Shown one piece after another: positions 34,360 through 45,425 of a stretch of 64,000 bases of DNA. Within the stretch, counting starts at the first letter, position 1. The number at the start of each line of letters is the position of its first letter. Both the position numbers and the translations under genes were made by a program. The notes beneath the pieces were generated by a model. It made no database searches and was not told the DNA's origin. It saw only the letters and a program-made list of their open reading frames with translations. Source of the DNA: Chenopodium formosanum (taxonomy: Eukaryota > Streptophyta > Magnoliopsida > Caryophyllales > Amaranthaceae); contig CM044868.1 of assembly GCA_024500155.1 (NCBI GenBank), forward strand, positions 40,806,165 through 40,870,164, in the 5' to 3' direction.

Positions 34360-35860
34360 CTAATATTTCTTTTCCTTCTTTACTCTTTTCCAATTCTTTT
34401 CCGCCTCTTCCTCTTCATCCATTACTTTAGCTAGTAGGCATCCTTTAGAGGACCTACATTCAATTTTAGAATAGATTGATTCTCCCTCAGCTAGCACCCC
34501 ATGCTTCTTTTCCACCCAAGTCTTTTTGTCTGTAGCTTTCCTTTTTCCCTTGTCTTTGGTAATACTCTTTTTCTTAGGCATTGTAGGTGTTTTGAACTCA
34601 ATTCTTGCACCTAAGCGTTCCTTGGCCGGTGTCACCCTGTCACCTAGACGATTCTTCACATCAGTTCTACCTTGATCAGTTGAAGACTTCCTCAGCAACC
34701 ACTTCTTTACATCATTAGGTAAAGAAGGGGGAACCTTTTGGGTAATTACTTCCCATAAAGGTCTAGCGCTCCAGTAAGTGTCAAATTTATCTACTTCTTG
34801 GGATATAGGATACTCATAGGGAGGACGAAGATCCCCGGAAGGAATATTTTGGAGCAAGCCATATTGTCTCTTTACCCTGCAGGGATAATAATATGTCACG
34901 CGAGACAAGCTTGGGAGACGGCAGAAAGGTTGCTTGTTGACACCAACCATCCTTTTTATTTTCCACCATAGGACGACCCACTTGATAGCAAAATCACGTG
35001 ATTCAAAGACCTTCCTCCATCCATGGCGCCCAATTTTGGGAATGCGTTTCTTCCTTCTCACAAAGCAACTGGGCGTATAATTTTCAATGTCGTCCGGAGG
35101 GCTAATTAATCCTAGCCTCTCCATTAACCACATCTGTAAAAAATTGCAATGCAAATAAATTAATATTACAATACAAAAATATATTTTTTAATTTCTGTAA
35201 TTAAAAATATTATTTTTCTACCTGTTATAAAATTGGAGAGCCGCGAAGAGGTGCTTTTGGGTCCCTTTTCAACTCATCTAGACTGAGCAAAGTCTCTCCA
35301 ACTATCAATGGCATTGGATTTCTCCCTGATTCAATCTGTTCTAGCACAGTGGTTATAATTGATTGTCCATCATTAATTTTACCACTACTAAGACAATATT
35401 GATTAAGCATACAGAAAAAAAACGCTCTTCTTCTATATATGTGACAAGATTCAGAAAGCGGTTTATCAAAATAGTAGCGTGCGAATTCTTTCAAATTCAC
35501 TACATTGCCATCCACTATCTTTGATAAATCCCTTTCCCTCAAGTTAAAAAAGCGCTCAAAATCCTTATAGTAATATGCATCTACTCTAGGGATTACTACT
35601 AGGTCTATTGCAGGGAAGCCTAAAATAGCACCAAATTCCTCTGGCAAAGGGCTAACTTCATCATACCCTATTCTAAAATATTGTGTTTCAATATTCCAAT
35701 ATTCTAAAGCGGTATGTATGAAGTCTATGTCTAGATCTACCCCTTTAATGCCAAAAATTCCCCCCAAGTGAAATACATCCAATTCTTTTCTTTCTTTAGC
35801 ATTAAGAGATCGACACCATTCATGAGAATATTGGGTGAAGGTTTTAGTGGCTAAAGACAT
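34360..35860 (-). CDS. Antisense DUF7745-like gene of nested element
   Basis: ATG at 35,860-35,858, stop at 34,362-34,360. First exon (35,860-~35,223) has the FRIGYDEVSPLPEEFGAILG block; second exon has LPSLSRVTYYYPCRVKRQYG, then a Lys-rich tail suited to nucleic-acid or nuclear contact. Both resemble a plant-specific family often annotated DUF7745; function unknown. Between them is a ~90-bp intron: donor CAG/GTAGAAAA near 35,220, acceptor TTTTTTACAG ending at ~35,132. One in-frame TAA just before the donor looks like a point mutation. A TATA box lies ~75 bp upstream. Element B has a homologue at the same place, so this is an element gene and not a host gene. Confidence 0.65.
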
Positions 35861-35933
35861 GATGATATTAGTTTTTCTAAAAAGAAGAATATTGTTCGAT
35901 GAAATTATGAGAAGAATCGACTGAGAAAGGGGC

Positions 35934-35940
35934 TATTTAT
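35934..35940 (-). promoter_or_regulatory. TATA box for antisense DUF7745-like gene
   Basis: ATAAATA on the minus strand, ~75 bp before the ATG and ~41 bp from the GGCGCC-type cluster at 35,981-36,112. Confidence 0.5.
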
Positions 35941-35980
35941 GCACAAATTGCGAGGAATTTCAATCTGACTGGAATACGGA

Positions 35981-36112
35981 GTCAGCGTCAATTAGCGTCA
36001 CTCACCGAGGATTGGCGTCACTCATCAGCCTTTGGCACCACACGCTAGATGTAGCGCCTGGCGCCACGCGCCACAGGCTGGCGCCAGCTGGCGCCAAATC
36101 AGCGGAAGCCGC
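35981..36112. repeat. GGCGCC palindrome cluster upstream of DUF7745-like gene
   Basis: TAGCGTCA words grade into CCTGGCGCCACGCGCC and GGCTGGCGCCAGCTGGCGCC (near 36,090). The rest of the interval to 36,511 is AT-rich with no coding. Confidence 0.85.
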
Positions 36113-36511
36113 GCGTGCTCAACTGCGTTTTGATATTAAAACTGGAGTCGGTTTAATGACTTTATGACCCCATTTTATTTTTTCTAAATATTTTTCTATC
36201 CTTAATTAACTAATTAAATATAACAATTATTTTTGGTTAATTTTATTTTTGAATTATATTAATTTTCAAATATTAGCTTTTTCTCTCCTTTTTATTTTTC
36301 CCCCTTTTCATTTTCTTTTTGGGGGAGAGAGTCGGATAATACCCTCCATCAATAATAAAAATGACGGAATTTTTGCGCAAAATTGTTATCACACTTGAAC
36401 ACACTAACATACATAATAATAAATAATTTACAATAACAAAGTGTCTGAATAATGAGTACAAAAGGCAAAGTTCTATAAAAAGTCAAAATAAAATACATCT
36501 ACATAAGCAAA

Positions 36512-38861
36512 CTACGGCGCCGGAGGACGTAGGCCCATCATGCCATAAAATTGCGCCGTCCGAGGAGTCACCTCTCCACCAGCTCCGGCCTCAGCACCAG
36601 CTCCGGCCTCCGTAGGAGGAGGGAAACTCAAGACAGGACCGCTCCAGCCAAGATCCATCTGAGGCTGAGACCGCGGAGGCTGCTGCGATGACGAGCCAAC
36701 CTCGTACATCCCACCACCTCTGAAAGCCAAGGTAGCCTCTCCTACTGGTGCAGCAGGAGCACCCTCAGAAGAAGACCCTGAGCCCTCAGCAACATCGGCT
36801 CGAGCAGCCTCAGAACGACCACCTCTACCTTCAGACGAAGTGCGACGACGTCTAGAGCTAGATCTCGCCAGATCTCTCTGCCCCTCAGGCCTCGTACGGG
36901 TGTGAGAAGCGATCAGCTGACCCTACAAAAAGAATTAAATCAGAAATAAGGTAAAACTGAAGCCATAATACAGAAATGATAAATGAAGAAAAGTTACCTC
37001 TCGAACGGCGTCGTCTCGACGACAGGTAGCTGCATTCCTCATCCGAACGAGTTGGCTCCGGAAGGCGTCTATACATCGTGCCATAGCCGAAACCACCTCA
37101 CGTGGGAACTGTCAAGAAAAGTAAGTCAGTAAAAATGCATAATAACTGAATACAAGATTCTGAAGTAAAGCTAGACTTACACTAGTCTGGTGACGAGGAA
37201 TCGACCGCTCCACGAAGCGCTCACCCTCGGGAGCCGGAGAAATCATCTCCTCGATCGGCCCATATGTCCCCTGGTAGTGGATGGACATACGGGGTGACAC
37301 AAACTCAGTGGGACCATCCTGATAAAACAGAAAGAGATCAGTAAGATATTACTTGGGGGCTACTCAGCGAAAAACAAAAGATAAAGATCTTACCCTCACA
37401 TCCTCAGCCGGTACAGGGGCTGGAGCCAACAAAGGAAGTAGCTCCTTAGTATAGCTCCGTCCAAGGATCACATGGGACCGCCAGAGGGAACCAGACTCCT
37501 CAGCCATGCTCGACAACTCTCTCTCGTCGAACATGTGACGTGGTGGAGGAGCAGGAACAACAAAAGCATCGGAAGAGTGTTGTCTAGCGACTCTCTCCCC
37601 TAAGTATACAACCGCTCCGTAGGTCCCCAAAAGTAGCGGCGCTCAGCAGAGTACTGAACGGCTAATCCAGGGACTGTCCAACCTCCCTATGGTTGGTATA
37701 CTACCTCAGGTCCCTATAAGAATACCAATTGGGTAAGAACATGTCCAAAACATCGCAAAAAGCAAGATAAAGACCTGTTGAGTCGTACCGAGATGATCCG
37801 ACTCCGGACACATGCAGTAGACAAGTCCACATGGTGGCCGCCCCAAGAGGCGCTCACCGGATACCCCCTCGGCGACGGTCTCGCCGGCGCAATGGAAGGA
37901 AAGTACTCGTAGAACCAGATCTACAAGGAATTAAACGCGTGAGTAAATGCTAACTAACATATAGGGCTAAACTTTATAGGGAATAACGTTTACCTCTACG
38001 ACTTTCCAGAAAGCAGACAGAGCAACATTCGTCCTAAAGGATCGATGGCAACACGAGTCCCTCAGTGCACGAATGAAGTCAGTATAGGCCAAGCTGGCCC
38101 AGTCATAAGTCCCGATCCGCTGGAGATCGCGAACAGCAGGGAGGTAGTAAAGCAATGCCCTACTACCCCTATCAGGGGAGAGTGTCCCTGACAAGAACAT
38201 CAGTACGAAGATGCGCACCCGCTGCTCTCAGGTGGTCGCATCGTCATCAAGAGCCGCTGCCAGCGTCGAGCGGTGAATCCCTCTAGCACTGAACTGAGTC
38301 GTCTCGACCTCAGTTCGGGCCCGAACAGCAATCGGCCCCAACAACTCCTCGATTTGCGGAGAAAAGACGTCGATACTGCCATCGAACGGCAGCGGCACAG
38401 CAGAGAACTCCAGTCTTGTGATGATACTGAAGTCTGTAGGAGTGACCATCATCTCACCCCAGGGAAAATGAAAGGTGTTGGTGGTGTCCCTGAAGAATTC
38501 CACCAGAGCGCGTACTACGTGGTGACACCCACTATAAGCAACCATAGCCTCGGAGGTCTCAAACAAGGCAACCAGTCCGCAAGACTCCCATAGGAGTCTC
38601 GTCTCTCGATCTCTGGCGATATGCATCCTGTACAAATCGCCTAGACCATCACAGCCAAAGCCGTGATGCCGTGTCCTCCCGGGCTCGGTTCCCCGTCTCA
38701 CCCTCTCAGAAATATGGTGGACAGGGGCAAAGAACAAGGTCCACTCATCCCACTTCGGGAACCGACCAAGAGAAGTGGACGGTGTAGTGTCGTCCTCCAC
38801 GGGCTCATGCTCCCGTCTAGTGTTTCGGGACCGTGAACCCGAGCCTCTTTGTCTAGCAATG
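36512..38861 (-). pseudogene. Antisense plant-mobile-domain (PMD) gene of nested element
   Basis: Coding exon 2 begins at 38,861 after an AG acceptor. The start codon aligned with element B's ATG (48,028) is ATT here, so the start is lost. The domain at 38,228-38,800 has RDTTNTFHFPWGEMMVTPTDF, the signature of the plant mobile domain carried by transposons and by host MAIN/MAIL proteins. A TGA at 38,230-38,228 interrupts it, and the frame continues to ~37,995. Further exons with GT-AG borders: 37,927 region, 37,390-37,630, ~37,160-37,322, ~36,998-37,110, and a Ser/Gly/Pro-rich last exon ending at 36,512. Molecular function is unknown. Confidence 0.65.
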
Positions 38862-39337
38862 CTACATTGTGCAAAATTATCATGAATTAAGGTTCTATAG
38901 TATATAAAGGTTCGCCTAGCCGCATGATACTATGTTCGCAAAAAAAAAAGAGAGTACATAGTACTAAAACAGAGCACAAATTCGAACTGAGCATGACGGC
39001 ATTTTTTCAAGCAATCAAACAATTTCTTGCAACATTATAGTGATTATTGTGACAAATTGAACAAGAATTGCTAGCAAAAATATCAAGAACAAGCCACATT
39101 GTTCTTCACGACCTTGAGAGGTCCAACAATGGCAGATTGCTCGTTTCTTCATCAAATTGAGTCAAACGAGTCTCAAATTACTCCCAAGGCAATATACAAA
39201 CATAAACAAGCAATTTCGTGGCATAAAACTTGATAAACAAAGCAAATTGAGCATTATAAGTTTCGAATTTTCATGAAATTCGTGAATAAAGATGCCAATA
39301 ATTCATAAAAACCGGTGTGAGTTGGAGGAAAACTTAC
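38862..39337 (-). other. Leader intron of antisense PMD gene
   Basis: Minus-strand donor GTAAGT at 39,337-39,332 and acceptor TAG at 38,864-38,862. Element B has the same donor context (GATCTATGTAAGT, 48,626) and an acceptor at 48,030. A 21-bp block at 38,915-38,935, including CTAGCCGCATGATACTATG, is identical in B at 48,239-48,259. Confidence 0.6.
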
Positions 39338-39500
39338 ATAGATCGGGAATATAGATGAAAAGAGCTTTGATTTGCAACAAATTTGAGCGAATTCGGTTGA
39401 AAAACGAGCAAGAACAAGCAATTGAAGTTTCGGACTTTTTTCGAGCAAAATCGCGACGAACAAAGCAAGAAACAAAAAGGAAAATTGAATATAAAGAAGA
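39338..39500 (-). promoter_or_regulatory. Promoter and 5' untranslated exon of antisense PMD gene
   Basis: A minus-strand TTTATATTC TATA-like box lies at 39,495-39,487, about 12 bp from the GGCGCC cluster. A ~130-bp leader follows and is recognisably similar to 48,627-48,710 in B (CTCGTTTTTCAACC / TTCGTTTTTCACC). Confidence 0.5.
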
Positions 39501-39505
39501 ATCCG

Positions 39506-39622
39506 TGCTGGCGCCAGTCCCTAGGCAATGGCGTCACTTTTTGTTCTTGGCGTCTGACGCCAATGCCAGCGCCTAGCGCTAATACCAAATTGCTGGCGCT
39601 GATTGTTTTTCAGCGACGCCAA
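39506..39622. repeat. GGCGCC palindrome cluster upstream of PMD gene
   Basis: Begins GTGCTGGCGCCAGTCC and continues with GGCGTC, ACGCCAATGCCAGCGCC and AGCGCTAA words. Immediately upstream of the antisense TATA-like box. Confidence 0.85.
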
Positions 39623-39782
39623 AGCAGCCAACCACCTGTTGTGGTTGTGCTAGCTTTCTGCAACATATTTTGGGTTCCTTGGTACGCCAGTTAGCCCCTC
39701 TAAGCAATTTGACATGATTAGGTAATCGGTTTGATTACGTAAAGTAATCGACCTGATGAAAAGATCGTCTCACTTAGCTTAA

Positions 39783-39930
39783 AGCGCCTAAGCATTGGCT
39801 CATTAGCAGAAGGCACCGACATATAGGTTCAAGAGTAAAAGGCACCGACATATAGGTTCATTAGCAAAGGGCACCGACATATAGGTTCGAGAGCAAAGAG
39901 CGCCGACGTATAGGCATAGTAAAAGCAGAG
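39783..39930 (+). repeat. 29-bp tandem repeat before 3' LTR
   Basis: Units start near 39,783 (partial), 39,812, 39,841, 39,870 and 39,900 with core GGCACCGACATATAGGTTC. More degenerate repeats run to ~40,270, then an A-run with CAA repeats (40,288-40,330). Tandem repeats between coding region and 3' LTR are a known Tat-lineage feature. Confidence 0.8.
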
Positions 39931-40526
39931 TTCAGGCGAACTTTTAAAGATCGACAGACGTGGATCTTCGGTATTTTCCTTTAGGAAATTATCGCATCAA
40001 ATGAGGATGAGTTCAAGAGAAGATATCTTCGGCGAAAGTTGTCATGGACAACTGAAGGTAATTTTAGGGCGAAATTGTCTTCGATCATAGTTCCTAAGGC
40101 ATGGAAGATGATCATAATGCGGATGAGAATTATTTCGAGAGAAATAGTTTTCGATGATATTCCCTTGGACGTGGAATATTATCACAGCAGGGAGGATAGT
40201 TTCAGGCGAAGCAATCTTCTAATTTGGAAGCAGTTACAAGGCGTAGCGGTTTTCAAGCGGGATGACATTCTCTAGCTTGCAGGAGGTCGTCAAAAAAAAA
40301 AAAAAAAAAAAACAACAACAACAGCAACAATCGGTTACTTTCAGAGACGTGTGCTCGACGGTGCAAGATATGCGTTTCCTAACTCTTTTATCTGTTTAAC
40401 TAATGCTAGTTTTGCAGGTATCGGCGTTATAAGATTGATTTAGGATCGCAGAACGTTCTAAATCATTCTCCGTCCCTATCGATACTTTGGCTTTCCTTTT
40501 CGAAACTTGCGTTTCTCCAAACTCAG

Positions 40527-40542
40527 TCAAAGTGGGTGCTTC
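40527..40542 (+). other. Polypurine tract region
   Basis: CAAAGTGGGTGCTTC directly precedes the 3' LTR. It matches the AAAGTGGGGGCTTC form of this lineage with one change. Confidence 0.6.
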
Positions 40543-42496
40543 TTTAGACACCCATTTGTGTCTCCCCAAAACCAAACCCAGTGATGAATACCTTTCACGT
40601 CAAATCATAATTGAATGAAGCGAAAGTGTGGAAAGGCCTAGTGTTGCGGAAAGTTTTATTTTCTTTTCTCTTTGTTTTTGAAAACTTTATTTTTAAGAAA
40701 ATAGCCAATCCAGTTTGGTTGGTCCATAATATGGGTCCAATAGTGGTATAGTTGGATGGGGCTTGCAAAGACCTTTCCAACGATATATTATAAGCCCAAT
40801 TCCGATGAATATTGAGGAATTTATGGCCAATTTACTAAACTGGGCCCGTTTTGAGTTTTAAGTACGGCCCTATGATCTAGGGGAGGGCCTAATATAATTT
40901 ATCATTCCTAATGTAATTAGGAATGGTTTTTGTCTTCTAGAACGTTCTTATCATTCTTAATTCAATTAGGACTCTTCAGAGTTTTAATCAGATCAAATAG
41001 CATTTTCGATTGAAATTATATTATTTTATCTTCCAGTACGGTAAAATTATCAGATTTTCGGAAACGCGTTAAAATCCGGTTTGGCGTCCAACCCCAGGCC
41101 TTGGCGCCTGGAATCAGGATTAGCGCCATACGCCAGCATTGGCGCCTGGCGCTAGCCACTGGTCTTGGCGCTAATGAGCAAGGGCTGGCGCCAAGGTGGA
41201 TTTGTGGTCTTCAGACTCTGTTTTGATAAATTATCTTTTTTGGATGATTTTCTCTATAAATATCGTATCAAAAACTCCATTTTGATTCAACAACAAATCA
41301 TCAATTATCACCATTCAACAACGAATCATCAATTCCCACCATCCACCAAGAATCATCAATTCTCTTCTTCATTCATCAACAATCACGATCATCAACAATC
41401 ATCAATTTTCATGAACAAGCATTAACCATATATCTCTTTCATTTATCTCTCTTTTCTTAAATTCTCTTTCAAAATTCCGCATTCATTAGATCTTGAAACA
41501 CCTAGCCATATTCGAAGTTGCCTTCGCCCTAGACGTGAAAGGTTTTAATTTCTGAGGGTTTAGTCCCAAATCTCTATTTCAATTATTTAATTTAATTGCT
41601 TTGATTATTGTTTTCCTTGAAGTTACTAACGTGTTTATTTTGTAATTAGAAAGAGGTACGAGACATCCAAGTAAGTACTTTAATTTATTAATTGATATTA
41701 TGATGTAGACATCATGTTTAAATTGTTATGATATTCCTAGTATCATGTCTAGGGTATTTTTAATATTAAATATGACTGTTATGATGCTTCTTATGTTCTT
41801 TCTAATAATAATTCATGTTAGTATCATGTTAGGGCTAAAGGTTTGATTTTTAATGCTTAGTGACATGCTAGGGTTTGTTATTAATCTTGTTAGTATCATG
41901 CCTAGGATCTTTCTATGCTTTAACATGATTATGATTGATATTATTATGTTGATTATTTATTATGTTGCTTAATATGCTTATTTATTTTATTGCTTGATCA
42001 CCTTTTATGAATGTTAAAGGGAATTGGTATTTGCAACCACGCTTAATAAGATAATTAATAATCTTGTTAGGTTAATTGTGATTATAATTTCAAGTGATCG
42101 CCAATAATAGTTTATTTGTGCATTAAATTCAACCAACATAGATTAAACAGGTTTAGGGTTAAACCTATTGATTGTATGTTAGTCAGAAAGCGTACATGAA
42201 TACGAGCAGAATAAAGTAGAGGCCTATTATTAGGGCAGGTTCAATCTCTTTTAGGTTGGATTTGTACCTTCATTCCCGAACCCTATTTTTGTTCATGACC
42301 TTATGGAGTTGACGATCTCTTGGATGGTTAAGGGGTGTAACCTTCACCTCGTAAACGGTTTACAAGTTCCTAAAAAAACTTGTTGGCGACTCTTTTGCTC
42401 TATCTTCTTCCCTTTTGGACGCCACCGTACTTTAGTGTATGATCACAGTGGGCTTCAAGCTAGTGGGATTTTAAAGACTTGAAATTATTCCCTACA
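40543..42496 (+). mobile_element. 3' LTR of nested Tat element
   Basis: 1,954 bp, from TTTAGACACC to CCCTACA. TATA box at 41,255-41,262 and GGCGCC cluster at 41,081-41,197. A 10-bp deletion shortens the heat-shock element to three units (40,935-40,947). Confidence 0.95.
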
Positions 42497-42501
42497 CACG
42501 C

Positions 42502-42885
42502 CCTATATACATTAGTGCTCTTCTTACCCAAGCGGAAGAACAAGAGTACTTCAAATTACTCTCTTAGTACAAAGATGTCGTTGTACTGGAGTTACAAAGA
42601 AATGCCAGGTCATAACTCGAAAGGCTTCGTCCATCGATTAGCAATTAAAAAAGGTGTGAGTCCAAAGAAGCAATTACAAAGGCGATTCAGGCTAGAGTTG
42701 ATCCCAGAAGAATCTGAGGTAAACAAAATCATCCATGTAGGGTTCTTTCGTGAAGTCAAATACCATACATGGATAGCAAACATTGTCCCTGTGAGGAAGA
42801 AAAATGGGCAACTGCGAGTTTGTGTGGACTTCTGCGATTTGAATGAAGCATGTCCCAAGGATGACTTCCCACTTCCAACAGCGTA
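42502..42885 (+). pseudogene. N-terminal RT fragment of element A
   Basis: Resumes the frame interrupted at 23,336: the KKGVSPKKQLQRRFRLELIP, IANIVPVRKKNGQLRVCVDF and ACPKDDFPLP blocks of Ty3/gypsy RT. Stops break its start. It ends abruptly at ~42,880 after DFPLP; the catalytic YVDD part is absent. Confidence 0.85.
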
Positions 42886-43120
42886 TGGCACGACATTTTA
42901 ATAAATAGTCAAAACCAGGAACATCAAAGAGGGTGACCTAGTGCTTAAGGCACTTCGTAAAAATGTGTTAGATCCAAGAAGAAAATTCAGACCGAATTGG
43001 TCAGGCCCGTACATTGTTAAAGCCATCCTGTCTGGCGGAGCGGCACAATTGGTAGACATGGACGGTAACGGCTTCCACAATTTAACCAACTTAGATCAAC
43101 TCAAGAAGTTCTATGCCTAG
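42886..43120 (+). pseudogene. Integrase C-terminus of Tat element B
   Basis: Begins in the MARHFN segment, has an early stop, then GDLVLKALRKNVLDPR and FRPNWSGPY, ending at 43,118-43,120. It is closely similar to the nested element's integrase end, and by my reading less like element A's group. About 3 kb of RT-RNase H-integrase is missing at the junction. Followed by the conserved post-pol tract (43,145-43,190). Confidence 0.8.
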
Positions 43121-43299
43121 TCGCATCGGTTCATGACCCAATAGAGCTACGTTTGGCCTGATTCCTTTTTAGGATACGTAGGCAACCCCTCAAGGGGGCC
43201 CAGCCACTTAAAAAAAAATAAACATCCTCTCTCTGTTGATCAAATATGCGCGTTAGTTCAGCATTGCGTAGCGATAAAAAAAAGGGGGTGTTTTTTCCG

Positions 43300-43436
43300 C
43301 GAGACGGGACATTGCACCGTGTCACGGTACAGTTCACCGTGGCGCGGTGGACCTAAGTAATAAAAAAAAAAACTGCCGTGACGCGGGAATTTGTAACGTA
43401 TCACGGGATTTTTCACCGTGACACAGTGGAATTTCA
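43300..43436. repeat. CACCGTGWCACGGTG palindrome cluster after pol of element B
   Basis: CACCGTGTCACGGTACAG, CACCGTGGCGCGGTGG, GCCGTGACGCGGG and CACCGTGACACAGTGG words. Same place as the GGCGCC cluster at 33,990 in the nested element. The rest of 43,121-43,693 is AT-rich spacer with long A and T runs. Confidence 0.85.
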
Positions 43437-43693
43437 GGTTTTTCGATTTTTTTTAAATGACACATTCGTTGCGAATTCACTGTTTGTTTGAGTTTTTTTT
43501 TTTTTTTTTCGTTCTTCTATTGCGTCCGACTCCTTGACTCGGATAAATAATAAATAAAAGTCATTGTAATTTTTTTTTTAAGGCTAAAATAAATATGCTA
43601 TTATTATTGAAATAAATGCGACTACAATTATTGGCATTATATGCCTTATTTTAAATAAAAATTATAAATCATAAAAAGCAAAGCACTATTGAT

Positions 43694-45178
43694 CTAACCT
43701 CTCTTCACTTTAGGAACATCCTTCTCTTGGTCAATTAGGTCGGCCTTCACCATTAATGTGTCTTTCGTAGCCCGTACCGTCACACCCCTAGTCGAACTTT
43801 CACCCCTTTCACCTTTCTTGAAATTTTTCGGTTGTTTCTCCCTATAGACCATCTTTTCTTTACCCTTCCCTTTCACATAATTCTTCTTTCTCGGCATTAT
43901 AGGAGTCTTAAACTCAATCCCTTGTGTTCTCGGACCTAGACGATCTTTAGGAGGGGCTTTCTTATTTCCAAGACGACTCTTCACATCAGACTTGCGTGAT
44001 CCGAATAGTTCCCTCCTACTTCTAGGGTTCAACCATGCCTTGTATGCACTAGATAAAGGAGGAGGAGCTTGGTCACTTGCAGAAACGGTCCACAAAGGTC
44101 TTTCAATCCAATAAGTCTCGTACTTGTGAACGTTACATTCATGCAACGATATTTCACAAGGACTATCGTTATAGCGTGGAACTACTTGTTCAAGTCCATA
44201 CCACCGCATCAGTCGAAAAGGACAATAAAAGGTCAGTTTTGAGATACTAGGAACACGACAATATGGAGTATCATTCGTGACAACCATCCTAGTAAACCTC
44301 TACCAAGGCACCACCCAACAAATGGAAAATTCCCTCTTTGCGAAGAAATTTTTCCAATCTTCATACGACATGTTCGTAGAGTAATTCTTTTTCTTGCGGA
44401 CTAGGTCGTTAGGGCCATATTTTTCAACATTGTCGGGGGCTTCAAATAATTCTAAACGCTCCATAAACCAAAACAGCAAAAAAAAAAAAAAACAGTCGTT
44501 ATAAAAAAAAAAAAAATTTGCAGATTCCCGTGACACGGCAGGTTTCACCGTGTCACAGCAGACGTCCACCGTGACACGGTGCCTGTTTTGTGTCACGGGG
44601 GCTACTCATAGCGTATTTTTACCTGCAGCAGTACCAGATATCCCTTCCTGATGGCTTTCTGGTCAGCTTTTGCTTCGTCAAGGCCACAAAATGTTTCTCC
44701 AAGGCACGTCGGCATAGGAGATCTTCCAGATTCGACATGTTCAAGCACAGACGCTAGACAAGCATGTCCTACCCTACCGAGAGATAGGGCGATTAAAATA
44801 TAAATTTGCAAGTTTTTCTAAGTCTACCTCATTACCACACACAATTCTATTTAAATCTAGATATGTTAGATTCGGATGGCGTTAAAAATCTTGGTAATAA
44901 TATTTACGTAGGGTAGGCATGGCAATAATATTTCTAGCAGGTAATCCAAATATTGCACCGAATTCCTCCGGTAGGGGACAGATTTCATCATAATCAAATT
45001 TAAAACAGTGTGTCTCTGGACTCAAATAATCTAATGCTGCCCTAAGAAAATCATGTTCAATAGCTACATGTCGCAGGGCTAGCAAACCCCTGACATGAAA
45101 TAATTCTAACTCTCTTTTTTCAGCATTGGTCAAAGAATAAGACTAGTCGCGCAGTGTATTATCAAAATTCTGAGACAT
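43694..45178 (-). pseudogene. Antisense DUF7745-like gene of element B
   Basis: Homologue of 34,360-35,860. ATG at 45,178-45,176 is followed by a stop at codon 12; the domain continues at 45,133 with FDYDEICPLPEEFGAIFG. Stops at 44,882 and near 44,812 break exon 1, which reaches donor CAG/GTAAAAATACG near 44,620. Exon 2 runs from ~44,475 (FMERLELFEAPDNVEKYG) to 43,694, with a stop near 44,298 and a Lys-rich tail. The acceptor expected near 44,475 reads TTTGCTG, not a canonical AG. The intron carries a CACCGTGWCACGGTG cluster. Function unknown. Confidence 0.65.
44524..44601. repeat. CACCGTGWCACGGTG cluster inside antisense intron
   Basis: CCGTGACACGGCAGG, CACCGTGTCACAGCAG and CACCGTGACACGGTGCC in 78 bp, next to A-runs. 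The nested element's shorter intron has no such cluster. Confidence 0.8.
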
Positions 45179-45247
45179 GATTATTGAAATATGAAATTCT
45201 AAATTATTTTGTATTTCGTAATTATGCATATCATGAATATATTGGTC

Positions 45248-45257
45248 TTATTTTATA
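45248..45257 (-). promoter_or_regulatory. TATA box for element B DUF7745-like gene
   Basis: Minus-strand TATAAAATAA, ~70 bp before the ATG and ~65 bp from the palindrome cluster at 45,322. Confidence 0.55.
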
Positions 45258-45321
45258 GCAAAAGTGCTCGACACTTCCGAGAAATTATCTTTTCATACGC
45301 GTAAAACACACTGCTAAGGAA

Positions 45322-45425
45322 TACGCGTACCGTGGCACGGGAAGCCCCACCGTGTCACGGGAACTTTTTCCGCGACACGACAATTTTTGTCGTGACACGG
45401 TGTACAGTGCCGTGTCACGTCACCT
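45322..45425. repeat. CACCGTGWCACGGTG cluster upstream of DUF7745-like gene
   Basis: ACCGTGGCACGGG, CACCGTGTCACGGG, CCGCGACACGACA and CGTGACACGGTG words. The following 45,426-45,660 is a T-rich low-complexity tract; its frames are artefacts. 45,661-45,857 shows nothing else. Confidence 0.85.

Larger units (their letters stand above)
23337..42496 (+). mobile_element. Complete nested Tat-lineage Ty3/gypsy element, 19.2 kb
   Basis: Perfect 5-bp target duplication CACGC at 23,332-23,336 and 42,497-42,501. Order: LTR, tRNA-Arg-type primer site, long leader, gag, protease-RT-RNase H, archaeal-type RNase H-integrase, antisense DUF7745-like gene, antisense plant-mobile-domain gene, tandem repeats, polypurine tract, LTR. 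The dual RNase H, large size and antisense genes fit the Tat lineage. LTR divergence counted by eye is ~45-50 substitutions in ~1.95 kb plus a 10-bp deletion, so the insertion is fairly recent. Pol carries one stop, one frameshift and one late stop, so it is not autonomous now. Confidence 0.95.

Noticed and set aside
40039..40275. Small basic protein gene before the 3' LTR
   Set aside because: Lies in degenerate repeats; no domain or conservation seen.
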